Origin: Phanerodontia chrysosporium
Taxonomy: Eukaryota > Basidiomycota > Agaricomycetes > Polyporales > Phanerochaetaceae
NCBI GenBank assembly: GCA_001910725.1
Contig: MJGA01000033.1
Span: 62,001 to 126,000, forward strand
Direction: 5' to 3'
Length of the DNA stretch: 64,000 nucleotides
Below are positions 55,899-64,000 of the stretch, piece by piece (positions within the stretch are counted from its first letter, which is position 1; every line of letters begins with the position of its first letter). A program made the position numbers and the translations under genes. Below the pieces are notes generated by a model. That model was not told where the DNA came from and made no database searches. It was given only the letters and a program-made list of their open reading frames with translations.

Positions 55899-56690
55899 TT
55901 GGCTGGCAGGAAAGCCTTGCGCTTTGCCTGTGTGGAGAAGTTTTCTGGCTTGTGTACACAGGCTGACCCGTGTTTACTAGTGCCTAAAGCTGCTAGGAAC
56001 CGTTTTGTCCTTGCTAAGGACGAGAGCTCTGGCAAACCCTTGCTTGAGCGCATCAAGATCTCGAACCTTCACCGCTTCAAAGACGTTGGGAAGCCGCGCC
56101 CTGCGTACAAACCTCGCACTACACCCTACACCCCTGTCCCTGGTCGTCGTGAAAGGCTTGCTCGTGAAGCAGACTTGAACGACTTCAAGCACCAGCTTCA
56201 GCTCGAAGACTATCGCAACGAACAGCGCAAGCGCCGCCTACTCGATCGCATCGCGAACGCCCCTCCCCCTCTACCCCTCATCGAACGTATTGAACCTCCC
56301 CCTACTCCCCCTATCGAAGTCAAACCCATTCCCAAAGACCTTCGCTTTCACACCAACACTCAGGTCCATCAGCTGCGCGACTACGGACGAAAGTTCAACG
56401 GCGCCCTTAACCACTTGGGTCCGTTCTTTCAGAAGCTAGACGAGCAGCGTTTTCGAGTTGGGTTGACTGAACACGAGCTCTACACCTTGGGCTTGTTCAA
56501 GGAGAGGTTCGACAACATTCGCAAACACCTTCAGACCATCGTCGAGACGAAGGAGTACACCACGAGGGAGTGGAAGAAGATTTCGAGGGATTTGAAGAAG
56601 GCAGGCGCACATAGCTTCGCTGAGCATTGCAGGGAGCTGATTCAGGAGTTGGGTGAAGATTGGTTGTTTTTGGAGAAGAACCTCGATTAG
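55899..56690 (+). CDS. Element 2 ORF1, upstream of gag
   Basis: 263 residues, unrecognised. Basic and Pro-rich N-terminal half (KPRPAYKPRTTPYTPVPGRRE, ANAPPPLPLIERIEPPPTPP) and a helical C-terminal half (QVHQLRDYGRKFNGALNHLG, YTTREWKKISRDLKKAG, RELIQELGEDWLFLEKNLD). It ends 29 nt before the gag ATG and is in a different frame, so it would need re-initiation, leaky scanning or its own transcript. No nucleic-acid-binding motif or membrane segment was seen. The codon pattern and lack of stops suggest a real protein. Confidence 0.65.
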   Translation: MAGRKALRFACVEKFSGLCTQADPCLLVPKAARNRFVLAKDESSGKPLLERIKISNLHRFKDVGKPRPAYKPRTTPYTPVPGRRERLAREADLNDFKHQLQLEDYRNEQRKRRLLDRIANAPPPLPLIERIEPPPTPPIEVKPIPKDLRFHTNTQVHQLRDYGRKFNGALNHLGPFFQKLDEQRFRVGLTEHELYTLGLFKERFDNIRKHLQTIVETKEYTTREWKKISRDLKKAGAHSFAEHCRELIQELGEDWLFLEKNLD

Positions 56691-56719
56691 TTTTTGTATC
56701 TGCGCGTTTTTGAATCAAG

Positions 56720-58300
56720 ATGTCGCTCAATCCAAATCCTGTTGACTTTGGTTTGCGTTCTGCTGCGAGTTCAAGTGGTACGGACCCTTGGGGAGCGTTA
56801 GAACTCGGCTCTATGGCTGAGGGAGGCCCTACCCCAGTTTTGGCCGCTGCGCCGCTTTCGACCTCTTACGAAGAGTACAGCCAGTCATGGGTACAAGCCG
56901 CTCAGGAAGGACTGACTCCTGGCGACTTCAAGGCCCTCGTTGACAGCCTGGGTAACTGGGTAAAGGCTGAGATAGCTCAAGTAAGGTCGGAAATGGGTTC
57001 AGAAGTCCTTCGCTTGAAGGAAGCCCTTCGCAAACGCAAAACCGAGGCCAAGACACTTCAGGAGCAGATAGACACTCTTGAGCAGACTAGACAGCACTTG
57101 TCTGCGCAGATAGCAGAGGCTCAGAACCAAAATCGCGTTTTGCAGAACGCTATGCAGGTGCTGAAGCAGGAGAACGAGAGCTTGAAAGTGTTGGTTCAGC
57201 AAGGCACTAGTGGAGGCAACATTGGGTTGTCTCAGTCTTTGTTCCCTACCATGAAGGAGCCTGACACCTTTAATGGTGATAAGGCTAGCAAGCTGGATGA
57301 CTGGCTCGAGTCGATGGCACTCTGGTTGCGCCACCGTGGCGTAATGGACGACGAAAAGAAGATAGAGACGGCGATGACTTACCTGCGAGGTTCAGCAAAG
57401 AAGGTCATGCAAGAGTACTTCGACAAGGTGGCAGACTCAAAGCCCCTTGGTACTTGGACCAACTTTGTGAACGAACTCCAGAAAGGATTCCAACAGACCG
57501 ACAAGAAGGACAGGGCAAGGGCAGAGTTTGAGCAGCTTGTCAGCAAGAAAGGAACGAACGAGAAGACTTTCAATGAGTTTGCTGCTCGTTTCCGTTCGCT
57601 GGCTCGCCAAACTGGCTTCTCCAACGAGGAACTGTTGGTCAAAGCCTATGCCCATACCCCTCGTGCCGCCGCCGATGTACTGGCAGCCCGTGGTCGTGCT
57701 CAGTGGGCTACGACCTGGGATGGTTGGTTGAAGGATGTTCAGGAGATTCTGCAGGATCAACGTCTCTTGACGGGCACCGTACTCTCTGGACAGCCTCAGT
57801 CGTCGAAAGACCCTGACGCTATGGATGTCGACGCCTTGAAGAAGGGCTCAGCCCAGGGTAAAGGCAAGACAGCCAAAGTTCAGAAGGTTGCCATGTCGTT
57901 CGAGGAGGCGAAGAAGAAAGGCTGCTGCGCTCAGTGTGGAGGCAAAGGCCACATCGCCAAGGAGTGTCCATCGAAGAAGAACAACTCAGGTTCTTCGACG
58001 TCGTCGAGTAAAACCACCAATGCACCGGTGGCCAGTTCGTCAAAGGCTTCGCCTTCAAAGGGAAAGGAGAAGGATAAGGGCTCTCGCCACACGAAGAACA
58101 GCGTGCGCGAGGTGTACGCCAGTGACTCGGAGAGATTCCAGGAGGTAGCCTCTGACGAGGAATCGAGCTCAGATAGCTCAGAAGAAGAAGATACCCCCAA
58201 GACCAAGCACAAGAAGAAGTCGTCTTCGAAGGAGAAGGCGCAGAAGATTAACCGCGTGGTATTCTCAGACGATGAGGATTTTCTGCAGGGACCGATGTAG
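56720..58300 (+). CDS. gag: Element 2 Gag
   Basis: 526 residues. An N-terminal variable region is followed by a coiled coil (~85-155, with regularly spaced Leu and Arg/Glu, e.g. VLRLKEALRKRKTEAKTLQE). Next is a Retrotrans_gag core (MKEPDTFNGDKASKLDDWLE, MTYLRGSAKKVMQEYF, ELQKGFQQTDKKDRARAEFE), then one CCHC zinc knuckle CAQCGGKGHIAKEC near residue 405 and a Lys/Ser-rich acidic tail. The C-terminus GAT TTT CTG ... ATG TAG contains the proposed -1 slip site 58276-58282. Start chosen at the first ATG after ORF1; the coiled coil distinguishes it from the Gag of element 1. Confidence 0.92.
   Translation: MSLNPNPVDFGLRSAASSSGTDPWGALELGSMAEGGPTPVLAAAPLSTSYEEYSQSWVQAAQEGLTPGDFKALVDSLGNWVKAEIAQVRSEMGSEVLRLKEALRKRKTEAKTLQEQIDTLEQTRQHLSAQIAEAQNQNRVLQNAMQVLKQENESLKVLVQQGTSGGNIGLSQSLFPTMKEPDTFNGDKASKLDDWLESMALWLRHRGVMDDEKKIETAMTYLRGSAKKVMQEYFDKVADSKPLGTWTNFVNELQKGFQQTDKKDRARAEFEQLVSKKGTNEKTFNEFAARFRSLARQTGFSNEELLVKAYAHTPRAAADVLAARGRAQWATTWDGWLKDVQEILQDQRLLTGTVLSGQPQSSKDPDAMDVDALKKGSAQGKGKTAKVQKVAMSFEEAKKKGCCAQCGGKGHIAKECPSKKNNSGSSTSSSKTTNAPVASSSKASPSKGKEKDKGSRHTKNSVREVYASDSERFQEVASDEESSSDSSEEEDTPKTKHKKKSSSKEKAQKINRVVFSDDEDFLQGPM
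58276..58282 (+). promoter_or_regulatory. Candidate -1 frameshift heptamer, element 2
   Basis: G GAT TTT in the gag frame, 18 nt before the gag TAG. After a -1 slip the frame reads GGA TTT TCT GCA GGG ACC GAT GTA GAG and continues open through to pol. A TGA in the pol frame just upstream means the only place to enter is between that stop and the gag stop, which is where the heptamer lies. There is no early pol ATG here, so frameshifting is more likely than in element 1. Confidence 0.6.
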
Positions 58301-61300
58301 AGTCTGCGACATCTGGTCCGTTTTTAGATTTCCTTTACCCTCCCGACTCAGTAGAATGTATTAGATCAGTTTTGGAATCGAGAAAAGTCTCTAGTTTACC
58401 CTCTAAATCGAGCTTTATCGTTCCAGTAACTTTGAGTCAGGGTAAGGAAATCAGAGTGCAGACTACCGCGCTGGTTGATTCAGGGGCCTATGCTGTGTTC
58501 ATTAGCCATCGCTTCGTCAAGAAGCATAAGCTGAAGACGAACCAGCTGGCCAGGGAGATACGCGTTTACAACGCAGATGGCTCCAGGAACAAGTGTGGCA
58601 GTATTGAGGAGTACGCTTGGCTCGACGTAGCCGTAGGGGACCATGTCTCCAGACAAGCATGCCTCATTACAGATCTGGGTGGAAAGGACATGTTCCTCGG
58701 CTTTAGCTACTTGAAGAAGCATAATCCCGAGATAGATTGGGATAAGGGCGAGTGGAAGTACTCCAGATGCCCAGATTCTTGTCGCTTTACCAGCCACAAG
58801 GCTCAAGTAGCGCAAGCAGAGCTCGAAGAACCTATGGATGAGGACTTCGAGGAGGAAGAAGAGGAGCCTTGGCTCCAGTGGGTCGACCCTTCCACCCCAG
58901 ATGGCCGCGTTTTGGCATTAACTTGCCGGAAGATCGCAGCGATGTGCAGTATTCGTTCGCTGGAGGGAATCGAGGGCTGGGAGCAGCTTGTCCCTGCACA
59001 GTATCAAGACTATGGGGACGTATTTTCGAAGCGTGCAAGCGAACGGTTACCCGTACGAAAGCCTTACGACCACGCTGTCGAGTTTATCGACGGAGCTACC
59101 CTACCTCGACCAGCTCGTAATTACTCGCTGTCGCCAGAAGAGAGGAATTCTCTGGACGAGTGGATTCAGGAGAATCTCGCCAGGGGATACATCAGACCGA
59201 GTAAATCCCCGCTGGCAGCACCAGTCTTTTTCGTGAAGAAGAAGGACGGTTCATTGCGCTTGGTGCAGGACTACAGAAAGCTGAACGAAGTCGTTAAGAA
59301 AGACCGCTTCCCGATACCCAAGATCTCAGACCTTATAGATCGACTATCTAAGGCTAGTATATACACCAAGATTGACCTTAGATGGGGGTATAACAACGTC
59401 AGAATCAAGGAAGGAGACGAGTGGAAGCTGGCCTTCATCACACCTTTCGGTTTATACGAACCTACAGTGATGTTCTTCGGCCTCAGCAATGCACCAGCAA
59501 CCTTTCAGCGCATGATGAACCATATTCTCGACGATCTGATTCGAGAAGGGCATGTCATGGTCTACCTAGACGACATTCTCATCTTCACGAATGACTTGGA
59601 CCACCATCGGCGATTAGTTCGCGAGGTATTGCAGCGGCTACGCGACAATGACCTGTTCGCTAAGCCAGAAAAATGCTTCTTCGAGACGGATAGCATTGAA
59701 TACCTCGGAATGATCATCAGCAAGGGGTCGGTTCAGATGGATCCATCGAAGGTAGATGGCGTTTTATCTTGGCCCATACCCAAAAGGGTCAAAGATGTCC
59801 AGGCTTTCCTGGGTTTTGCTAACTTCTACCGACGGTTTATTCGAGACTTTGGCAAGATTGTTCGCCCATTGTCAGAGCTTACCCGCAAAGGCAAAGAGTG
59901 GGAATGGGGGCCTGAGCAGCAGGATGCCTTCGATACACTCAAAAGAGCGTTCACTACTGCGCCTATTCTCAAGATTCCAGACGACGAGCACCCTTTTAGG
60001 CTCGAATGCGATTCGTCAGACTTTGCTACGGGGGCTGTACTTGAGCAACTGGGCGAGGATGGCCTTTGGCACCCTGTCGCGTTTTACTCCAAGGCGCTAG
60101 GCGTACATGAGCGCAACTACGAGATATACGACAAGGAGATGCTAGCCATCATCCGCGCATTGAAGGAATGGCGCCACCACTTGGAGGGACACCCTCTACC
60201 ATTCGACATATGGTCAGATCACCAGAATTTGACCTATTTCCGCAAGGCGCAAGACTTGACGCGACGCCAAGCACGTTGGAGTCTTTTCCTCACACGTTTC
60301 CACTTCAAGTTGGAGCACAAGCCTGGAAAGACGATGAAGCGGGCTGATCCAATGTCCAGGAGGCCAGATCATGAATTGGGGGTGGATTGCGACAATCGTG
60401 AAAAAGTCCTTTTGAAGCCAGAATATTTCGCGATTCGAGCCATGCAACCAACCCATTCATCGATAGTGGACGATAGCAAACTGCTAGAAAGGATCAGAAA
60501 AGCCCTGCTGGACGACGAAGTCACCAAGTCGTACAAAGACCTGATGTTGAAAGGACCAAGAGAGTTCGGGAAGGACTTAGCGGAATGGCACCTCGAGGAC
60601 GGGCTACTACTGCACCGAGGCAAGGTGTATGTGCCCAAGGACGACAAGATTAGGGCGGATCTACTCAAGTTACACCACGACTTCCCTGGGGCTGGACACC
60701 CTGGACGATGGAAGACGTTGGAGTTGCTGTCGCGCAACTACTGGTGGCCAGGAATGTCGGTTTACGTCAAGAAGTACGTCGCAGGCTGCGAAGTCTGCCA
60801 GTCGCATAAAAACGTCAACCAGAAGCCTGCTGGCCTGCTACAACCGAACGAGGTTCCGTCGGAACCCTGGGAGATAATCTCATGCGATATGATCACGGAC
60901 TTGCCTGAGTCGGACGGTTACAACGCTATCTTCGTAGTCGTTTGCCGCTTAACCAAGCGAGCACATTTCCTCCCCATCACCAAGGAGTTTTCAGCCAAGG
61001 ATCTGGGAAATTTGCTCTATGAGCGTGTTTGGCCTTTGCACGGCCTACCCAGACAGATCATTTCGGATAGAGGAACGCAGTTCGCCGCGAAACTCTTCCA
61101 GGAATGGTGCAGACTCCTGGGGATCAAGTCAGCAATGACTACAGCGTTTCACCCTCAGGCAGACGGTCAGACTGAGCGAGTTAATCAGTCATTGGAGCAA
61201 TATCTGCGCTGCTACACAAGCTTCAGGCAGGACGACTGGGCGTACCTTTTGCCCTCTGCCGAGTTTGCGTACAACAACCAGGCGCATGAAAGCACCAAGA

Positions 61301-62433
61301 ACTCGCCATTCTTCGTCGAATATGGCCGTCATCCACGCATGTTCCCAGAGCAGGACCGTGTTACAAGGTTGTCAGAACTGGACGACTGGACGAAGCTTAG
61401 ACAGGAGGCCCAAGATCAGGCGAAAACCGCGCTCATGCTGGCTGCAGAGCGAATGAAGTGGTACTACGACCAGGGTAAATCAGAACCCTTGTTCAAGGTC
61501 GGAGACCGTGTTTGGCTTGACGCAAAGGATCTGAACCTTCGGGTTCCCTCCAAGAAACTGGCACCAAAGCGAGTAGGCCCTTACGAGATCGTAGAGCAGC
61601 TGGGACCGGTCACCTTCAAGCTGAAGTTACCAGCCCATGTGAAGGTTCACCCGGTCTTCCACGCAAGCAAGCTCACGAAGCACGTCGAGGATGAGGTTGC
61701 CAATCGCACGCGCAAACCCCTACCACCCATTCGTGTGGGTGATGACGAGGAGTACGAGGTCGAGCAGATCGTAGATGCACAGCCAGACTCTAAAGGCCGT
61801 GTTATGTACCGAGTACGGTGGAGAGGCTACGATGAGCATAGCGACACATGGGAATACTTGCCCAATCTCAAGCACGCTATGGCGAAGGTCAAACAATTCC
61901 ACAAGAAATACCCAGATGCGCCAAAGGCAATTTCCCTTCTGCAACGCCACCACGACGAGGAGGATGAGTTTTTCGTGCGCGAACTCGCGCTACTCCAATC
62001 TTGGGGAGCAGACGACCAGTTCGAAGTCGAGCTCATGAACAAGGATGCAAAACTTCCCTCACGTGGCTCGCCAGAAAGCGCAGGGTTGGATCTTTTCATC
62101 ACGGAAGACCTTACGCTCAAGCCCCATGATCGCAAGCTAGCGCCAACTGGCCTTCGAATGTGTACTCCACCAGGTACCTACGCTCGAGTCGCACCACGGA
62201 GCGGCCTTAGCCTCAGAGGCATCGACATAGGAGCAGGCGTTATTGACCGAGATTATCGAGGAGAGCTCAAAATTCTACTCATCAACAACTCGCCCGACAC
62301 CTTTACATTCCACAAGGGTGATCGTGTTGCTCAACTCGTGCTCGAAAGAATCTCCTACGCCGAACCAACTCCGGTTTCTCGCCTCGACTCAACCATTCGC
62401 AGCAGCGATGGTTTTGGCTCCACTGGTATTTAG
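58283..62433 (+). CDS. pol: Element 2 Pol polyprotein with C-terminal dUTPase
   Basis: The frame is open from the slip site to 62433; the first likely initiator would only be a TTG at 58372, so a Gag-Pol fusion is expected. Counting from 58372: aspartic protease (DSGAYA, ~36); reverse transcriptase with YLDDILIF near 397; RNase H from ~540 (ECDSSDFATG); integrase HHCC site ~768-812 (HHDFPGAGHPGR...CEVCQSHK) and D-D-E core (SCDMITDLP, SDRGTQF, PQADGQTERVN); chromodomain ~1128-1178 (YEVEQIVDAQP, RVRWRGYDE, DTWEYLPNL). The C-terminal ~135 residues are a trimeric dUTPase with all five motifs (SAGLDLF, APRSGLS, GVIDRDYRGE, KGDRVAQL, GFGSTG). No internal stops. Confidence 0.93.
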
Positions 62434-62468
62434 GCTTCACCAGGAGGTTCAGCCAGAATTGGGGGTAA

Positions 62469-63068
62469 TGTCACAGTTTTTCGTCTTAACCCTTAGGGTT
62501 AGGGGCAGCAGGTGACAGAAGCGATTACTCCGAACTGTGACATGCAGAAGCGCTGGAGTGACAGCCCTAGGCTCGGGGCTGGTCACGTGATACGGCGGTC
62601 ACGTGATGCGCACACGTGCGGTATCCCAGGGTCACATGGTCGAAGGTCTAGAAGCAGGCAAGGGTCTGGAAGCGCCGAGACACTCCGGAATGGACTAGAA
62701 AGTCCTGGAGGTCTCTGAACAGGTCCGGACAGTGCTGGAACGTTCTGGAGGTTTCTGGGACATCGTAGGAACATTTAGGAACGTGTAGGAGAATGTAGGA
62801 ATGCCTGTAGGGCACTAGCCAATAGCGTAGTAGGTATTAGATAGCTAGGACCCTGAACACCGGTCCCTGGGGACCTGGTACACATGTATATAAACCCTGA
62901 GGGCTGGGGGTGCCTCCCCAGCTTCAATCTCATCGCATCTCACCTCTCTAGCCTCTATACCTCGTCTTCAAGCCTGGCTACACCCTTTGTAGTCCAAGTA
63001 AACCTTTGCCAGTGAGTATTGCTGGTTGGTTTGGTGTATAGGCGCTAGGGCAGCGCATTTTTGTGATA
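62469..63068 (+). repeat. Element 2 3' LTR
   Basis: 600 bp matching the 5' LTR by eye, including the TTAGGG hairpin and the three CACGTG boxes. Confidence 0.95.
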
Positions 63069-63073
63069 GCGGC
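63069..63073 (+). repeat. Target-site duplication, element 2 right copy
   Basis: GCGGC, matching 54985-54989. S53 coding sequence resumes at 63074 with the C that completes the Ala codon, then ATG ACA TTT. Confidence 0.9.
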
Positions 63074-63276
63074 CATGACATTTACCGATATCACAACCGG
63101 CAACAACCCCGGTTGTGGCACGAATGGCTTCCCTGCGACAGTGGGCTGGGACCCGGTGAGCATTGTAAATGTGCGCAGAGATATGTTTGGTTGACCTTCG
63201 TGCACAGGTAACTGGCCTTGGGTCTCCCAATTTCCCTGCGCTCCTCGCCGCGGCGGAGGCTGCTGCTGGTCTCTGA

Positions 63277-63880
63277 ATATGTGGATATATCGTTAGGACA
63301 CATCCACTCGGCCGGCGCATACATGAGGGTAGGGTTGGGGCTTACGATGGGGCTCGGTCCAGAGAATAAAGCTTGTCACCAGAGGACCTGCGCGAGTCTA
63401 GTGTCGCGAGTGAAGTGCGGTAAGAATCGATAAGAACAGCATGCTTACTGAGGATAGTAGACTTGACGCCCTGGTGAGTATCGTCCATTTACTCCCATAA
63501 TCATTTCATCCTGGATCAACCAGAGCGTGGCTTCGAGGAGTACTTCGAGGGAACTGACTTCTTTGTCATCCTCATTGTTTTCTGTGTCCTGGTAGCACTC
63601 TTGCCAGGTGCCAGTAGCTACGCGCGGTCGATCCCGGAAGACAGCAGCGTACGAAGGTTGTCCCCAGTGGAGGCTCTGCTTTCACACGCGACAGAGCAAC
63701 TACGGTATCTCGCGCACCACCATCAAAGCCCTGTGTACTGCAGACCCTCATGACATAGCATGAACATGCTGTGTACAACGTGCAGGACACACCTGCATCC
63801 CTCGGCTATCTCCGAATCCCAGTACATTGTTTCGTAGACGCTGTGAGTCCTCCTCTCCCTTTTCACCGCAAATCTTGACC
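63277..63880. repeat. S53-FHA intergenic region, duplicate copy 2
   Basis: From about 63380 to 63880 this matches, inverted, 33.88-34.38 kb, with small indels; the match continues through the FHA start codon to the window end. It should hold the S53 terminator and the FHA promoter. Confidence 0.7.
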
Positions 63881-64000
63881 ATGCAGAGACAAGACGACCT
63901 CGAAGACAAGATGGAACTTGATCCCAGCCCCACGACGCATGCCGACGCGCACGAGCAGCCCGTTCAGAACGTGGGCCTGCAGCCGTCCCCGGTCATCCTC
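63881..64000 (+). CDS. FHA-domain protein, 5' end (runs off the window)
   Basis: Forty codons from ATG 63881: MQRQDDLEDKMELDPSPTTH and onward to LQPSPVIL, identical as far as seen to the start of the FHA gene at 33875 (minus). The FHA core and anything after it, including a possible kinase domain, lie beyond the window. Being directly downstream of the S53 gene, this is probably the parental copy. Confidence 0.65.
   Translation, partial: MQRQDDLEDKMELDPSPTTHADAHEQPVQNVGLQPSPVIL

Larger units (their letters stand above)
54990..63068 (+). mobile_element. Full-length chromodomain Ty3/gypsy element 2
   Basis: 8079 bp between GCGGC duplications: 5' LTR 54990-55589, leader, extra ORF 55899-56690, gag 56720-58300, pol from the gag overlap to 62433, 3' LTR 62469-63068. 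LTRs begin TGTCACAG and end GTGATA, so the 3' terminus is not the usual CA. GAATTGGGGGTAA before the 3' LTR is a likely polypurine tract. Sequence after the 5' LTR (GAAGATTGAAGC) matched no primer site I know. It differs from element 1 in LTR length, gag, domain order and extra ORFs, so it is a separate family. Both ORF series are intact and the LTR pair looks identical, so the insertion is recent. Confidence 0.95.
44508..63276 (+). pseudogene. S53 sedolisin (tripeptidyl-peptidase) gene split by two retrotransposons
   Basis: Secreted serine-carboxyl peptidase. Exons: 44508-44768 (signal peptide MVARSIIFLALGALAICNP, prodomain), 44820-45085, 45133-45364, 45420-45530, 46031-46227, 46274-46389 continued at 54532-54559, 54615-54989 continued at 63074-63155, 63208-63276. 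Catalytic-site sequences remain: NEANAGIEADLDIEY (Glu/Asp region), SYGENE, LFSSGDGG and LVAGTSCSSP (nucleophile Ser), then WDPVTGLGSP near the Ca-binding end. All phases join perfectly once the two elements and one copy of each 5-bp duplication are removed, so the insertions are recent. Other damage: intron 5 donor reads ATGAGT instead of GTGAGT (46228-46233), which puts a TGA in frame, and intron 4 contains about 450 extra bases. A fragment of a related gene lies at 34.4 kb. Confidence 0.9.

Overview
This window comes from the nuclear genome of a filamentous basidiomycete, most likely an Agaricomycete close to the polypores. The evidence is: dense genes split by 45-60 nt GT-AG introns with CTGAC-like branch points; GC-rich third codon positions; families typical of mushrooms (DUF6535 membrane protein, DOMON/cytochrome b561 reductase, F-box protein, S53 sedolisin, an agglutinin-like peptidase); and chromodomain Ty3/gypsy retrotransposons. 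No rRNA, tRNA or CRISPR array was recognised.

Layout. 1-1018: 3' part of a Rad7-like repair gene. 2019-5120: a many-exon gene joining a fucose-lectin-like propeller to a cysteine-peptidase domain resembling the Marasmius oreades agglutinin (MOA) C-terminus. 5.3-12.4 kb: a cluster of paralogs of an unnamed family (five recognisable domains in four genes, plus a doubtful degraded gene), recognised by a WG motif and a later [D/N]AV[N/C] motif. 12.97-14.82 kb: secreted DOMON domain fused to cytochrome b561. 17.2-18.9 kb: MFS monocarboxylate-type transporter. 20.5-21.7 kb: membrane-anchored methyltransferase-like protein. 21.8-23.8 kb: multipass membrane protein. 24.4-25.9 kb: F-box protein. 26.6-27.9 kb: membrane-anchored SDR-like protein (DUF1776 type) with a degraded active site. 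28.6-30.4 kb: Golgi-type glycosyltransferase-like protein. 31.2-32.5 kb: conserved hypothetical. 33.2-34.5 kb: an FHA-only gene beside an S53 peptidase fragment. 36.3-41.2 kb: large disordered, probably nuclear, protein. 42.5-43.7 kb: DUF6535 protein.

44.5-63.3 kb is one S53 tripeptidyl-peptidase gene broken by two different full-length Ty3/gypsy elements, each with its own 5-bp target duplication and LTR pairs in which I saw no differences. Element 1 (46390-54526) carries gag, a pol with a dUTPase between protease and reverse transcriptase, and a third ORF overlapping the pol 3' end. Element 2 (54990-63068) carries an extra ORF before gag and a pol with its dUTPase after the chromodomain. 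Both have the heptamer GGATTTT at the end of gag, in the right register for a -1 shift into pol. The S53 gene also has a mutated splice donor and an unrelated insertion in an intron. The window closes with the start of a second FHA gene, an inverted diverged duplicate of the 33-34.5 kb locus.

Several single-copy genes need one extra base, usually in a short homopolymer, to keep their frame (Rad7-like, lectin-peptidase, paralog cluster, large nuclear gene). The same direction of error each time suggests residual assembly deletions rather than many independent pseudogenes, although real decay is possible in the paralog cluster. Exon boundaries are by eye from splice consensus, phase and protein continuity.
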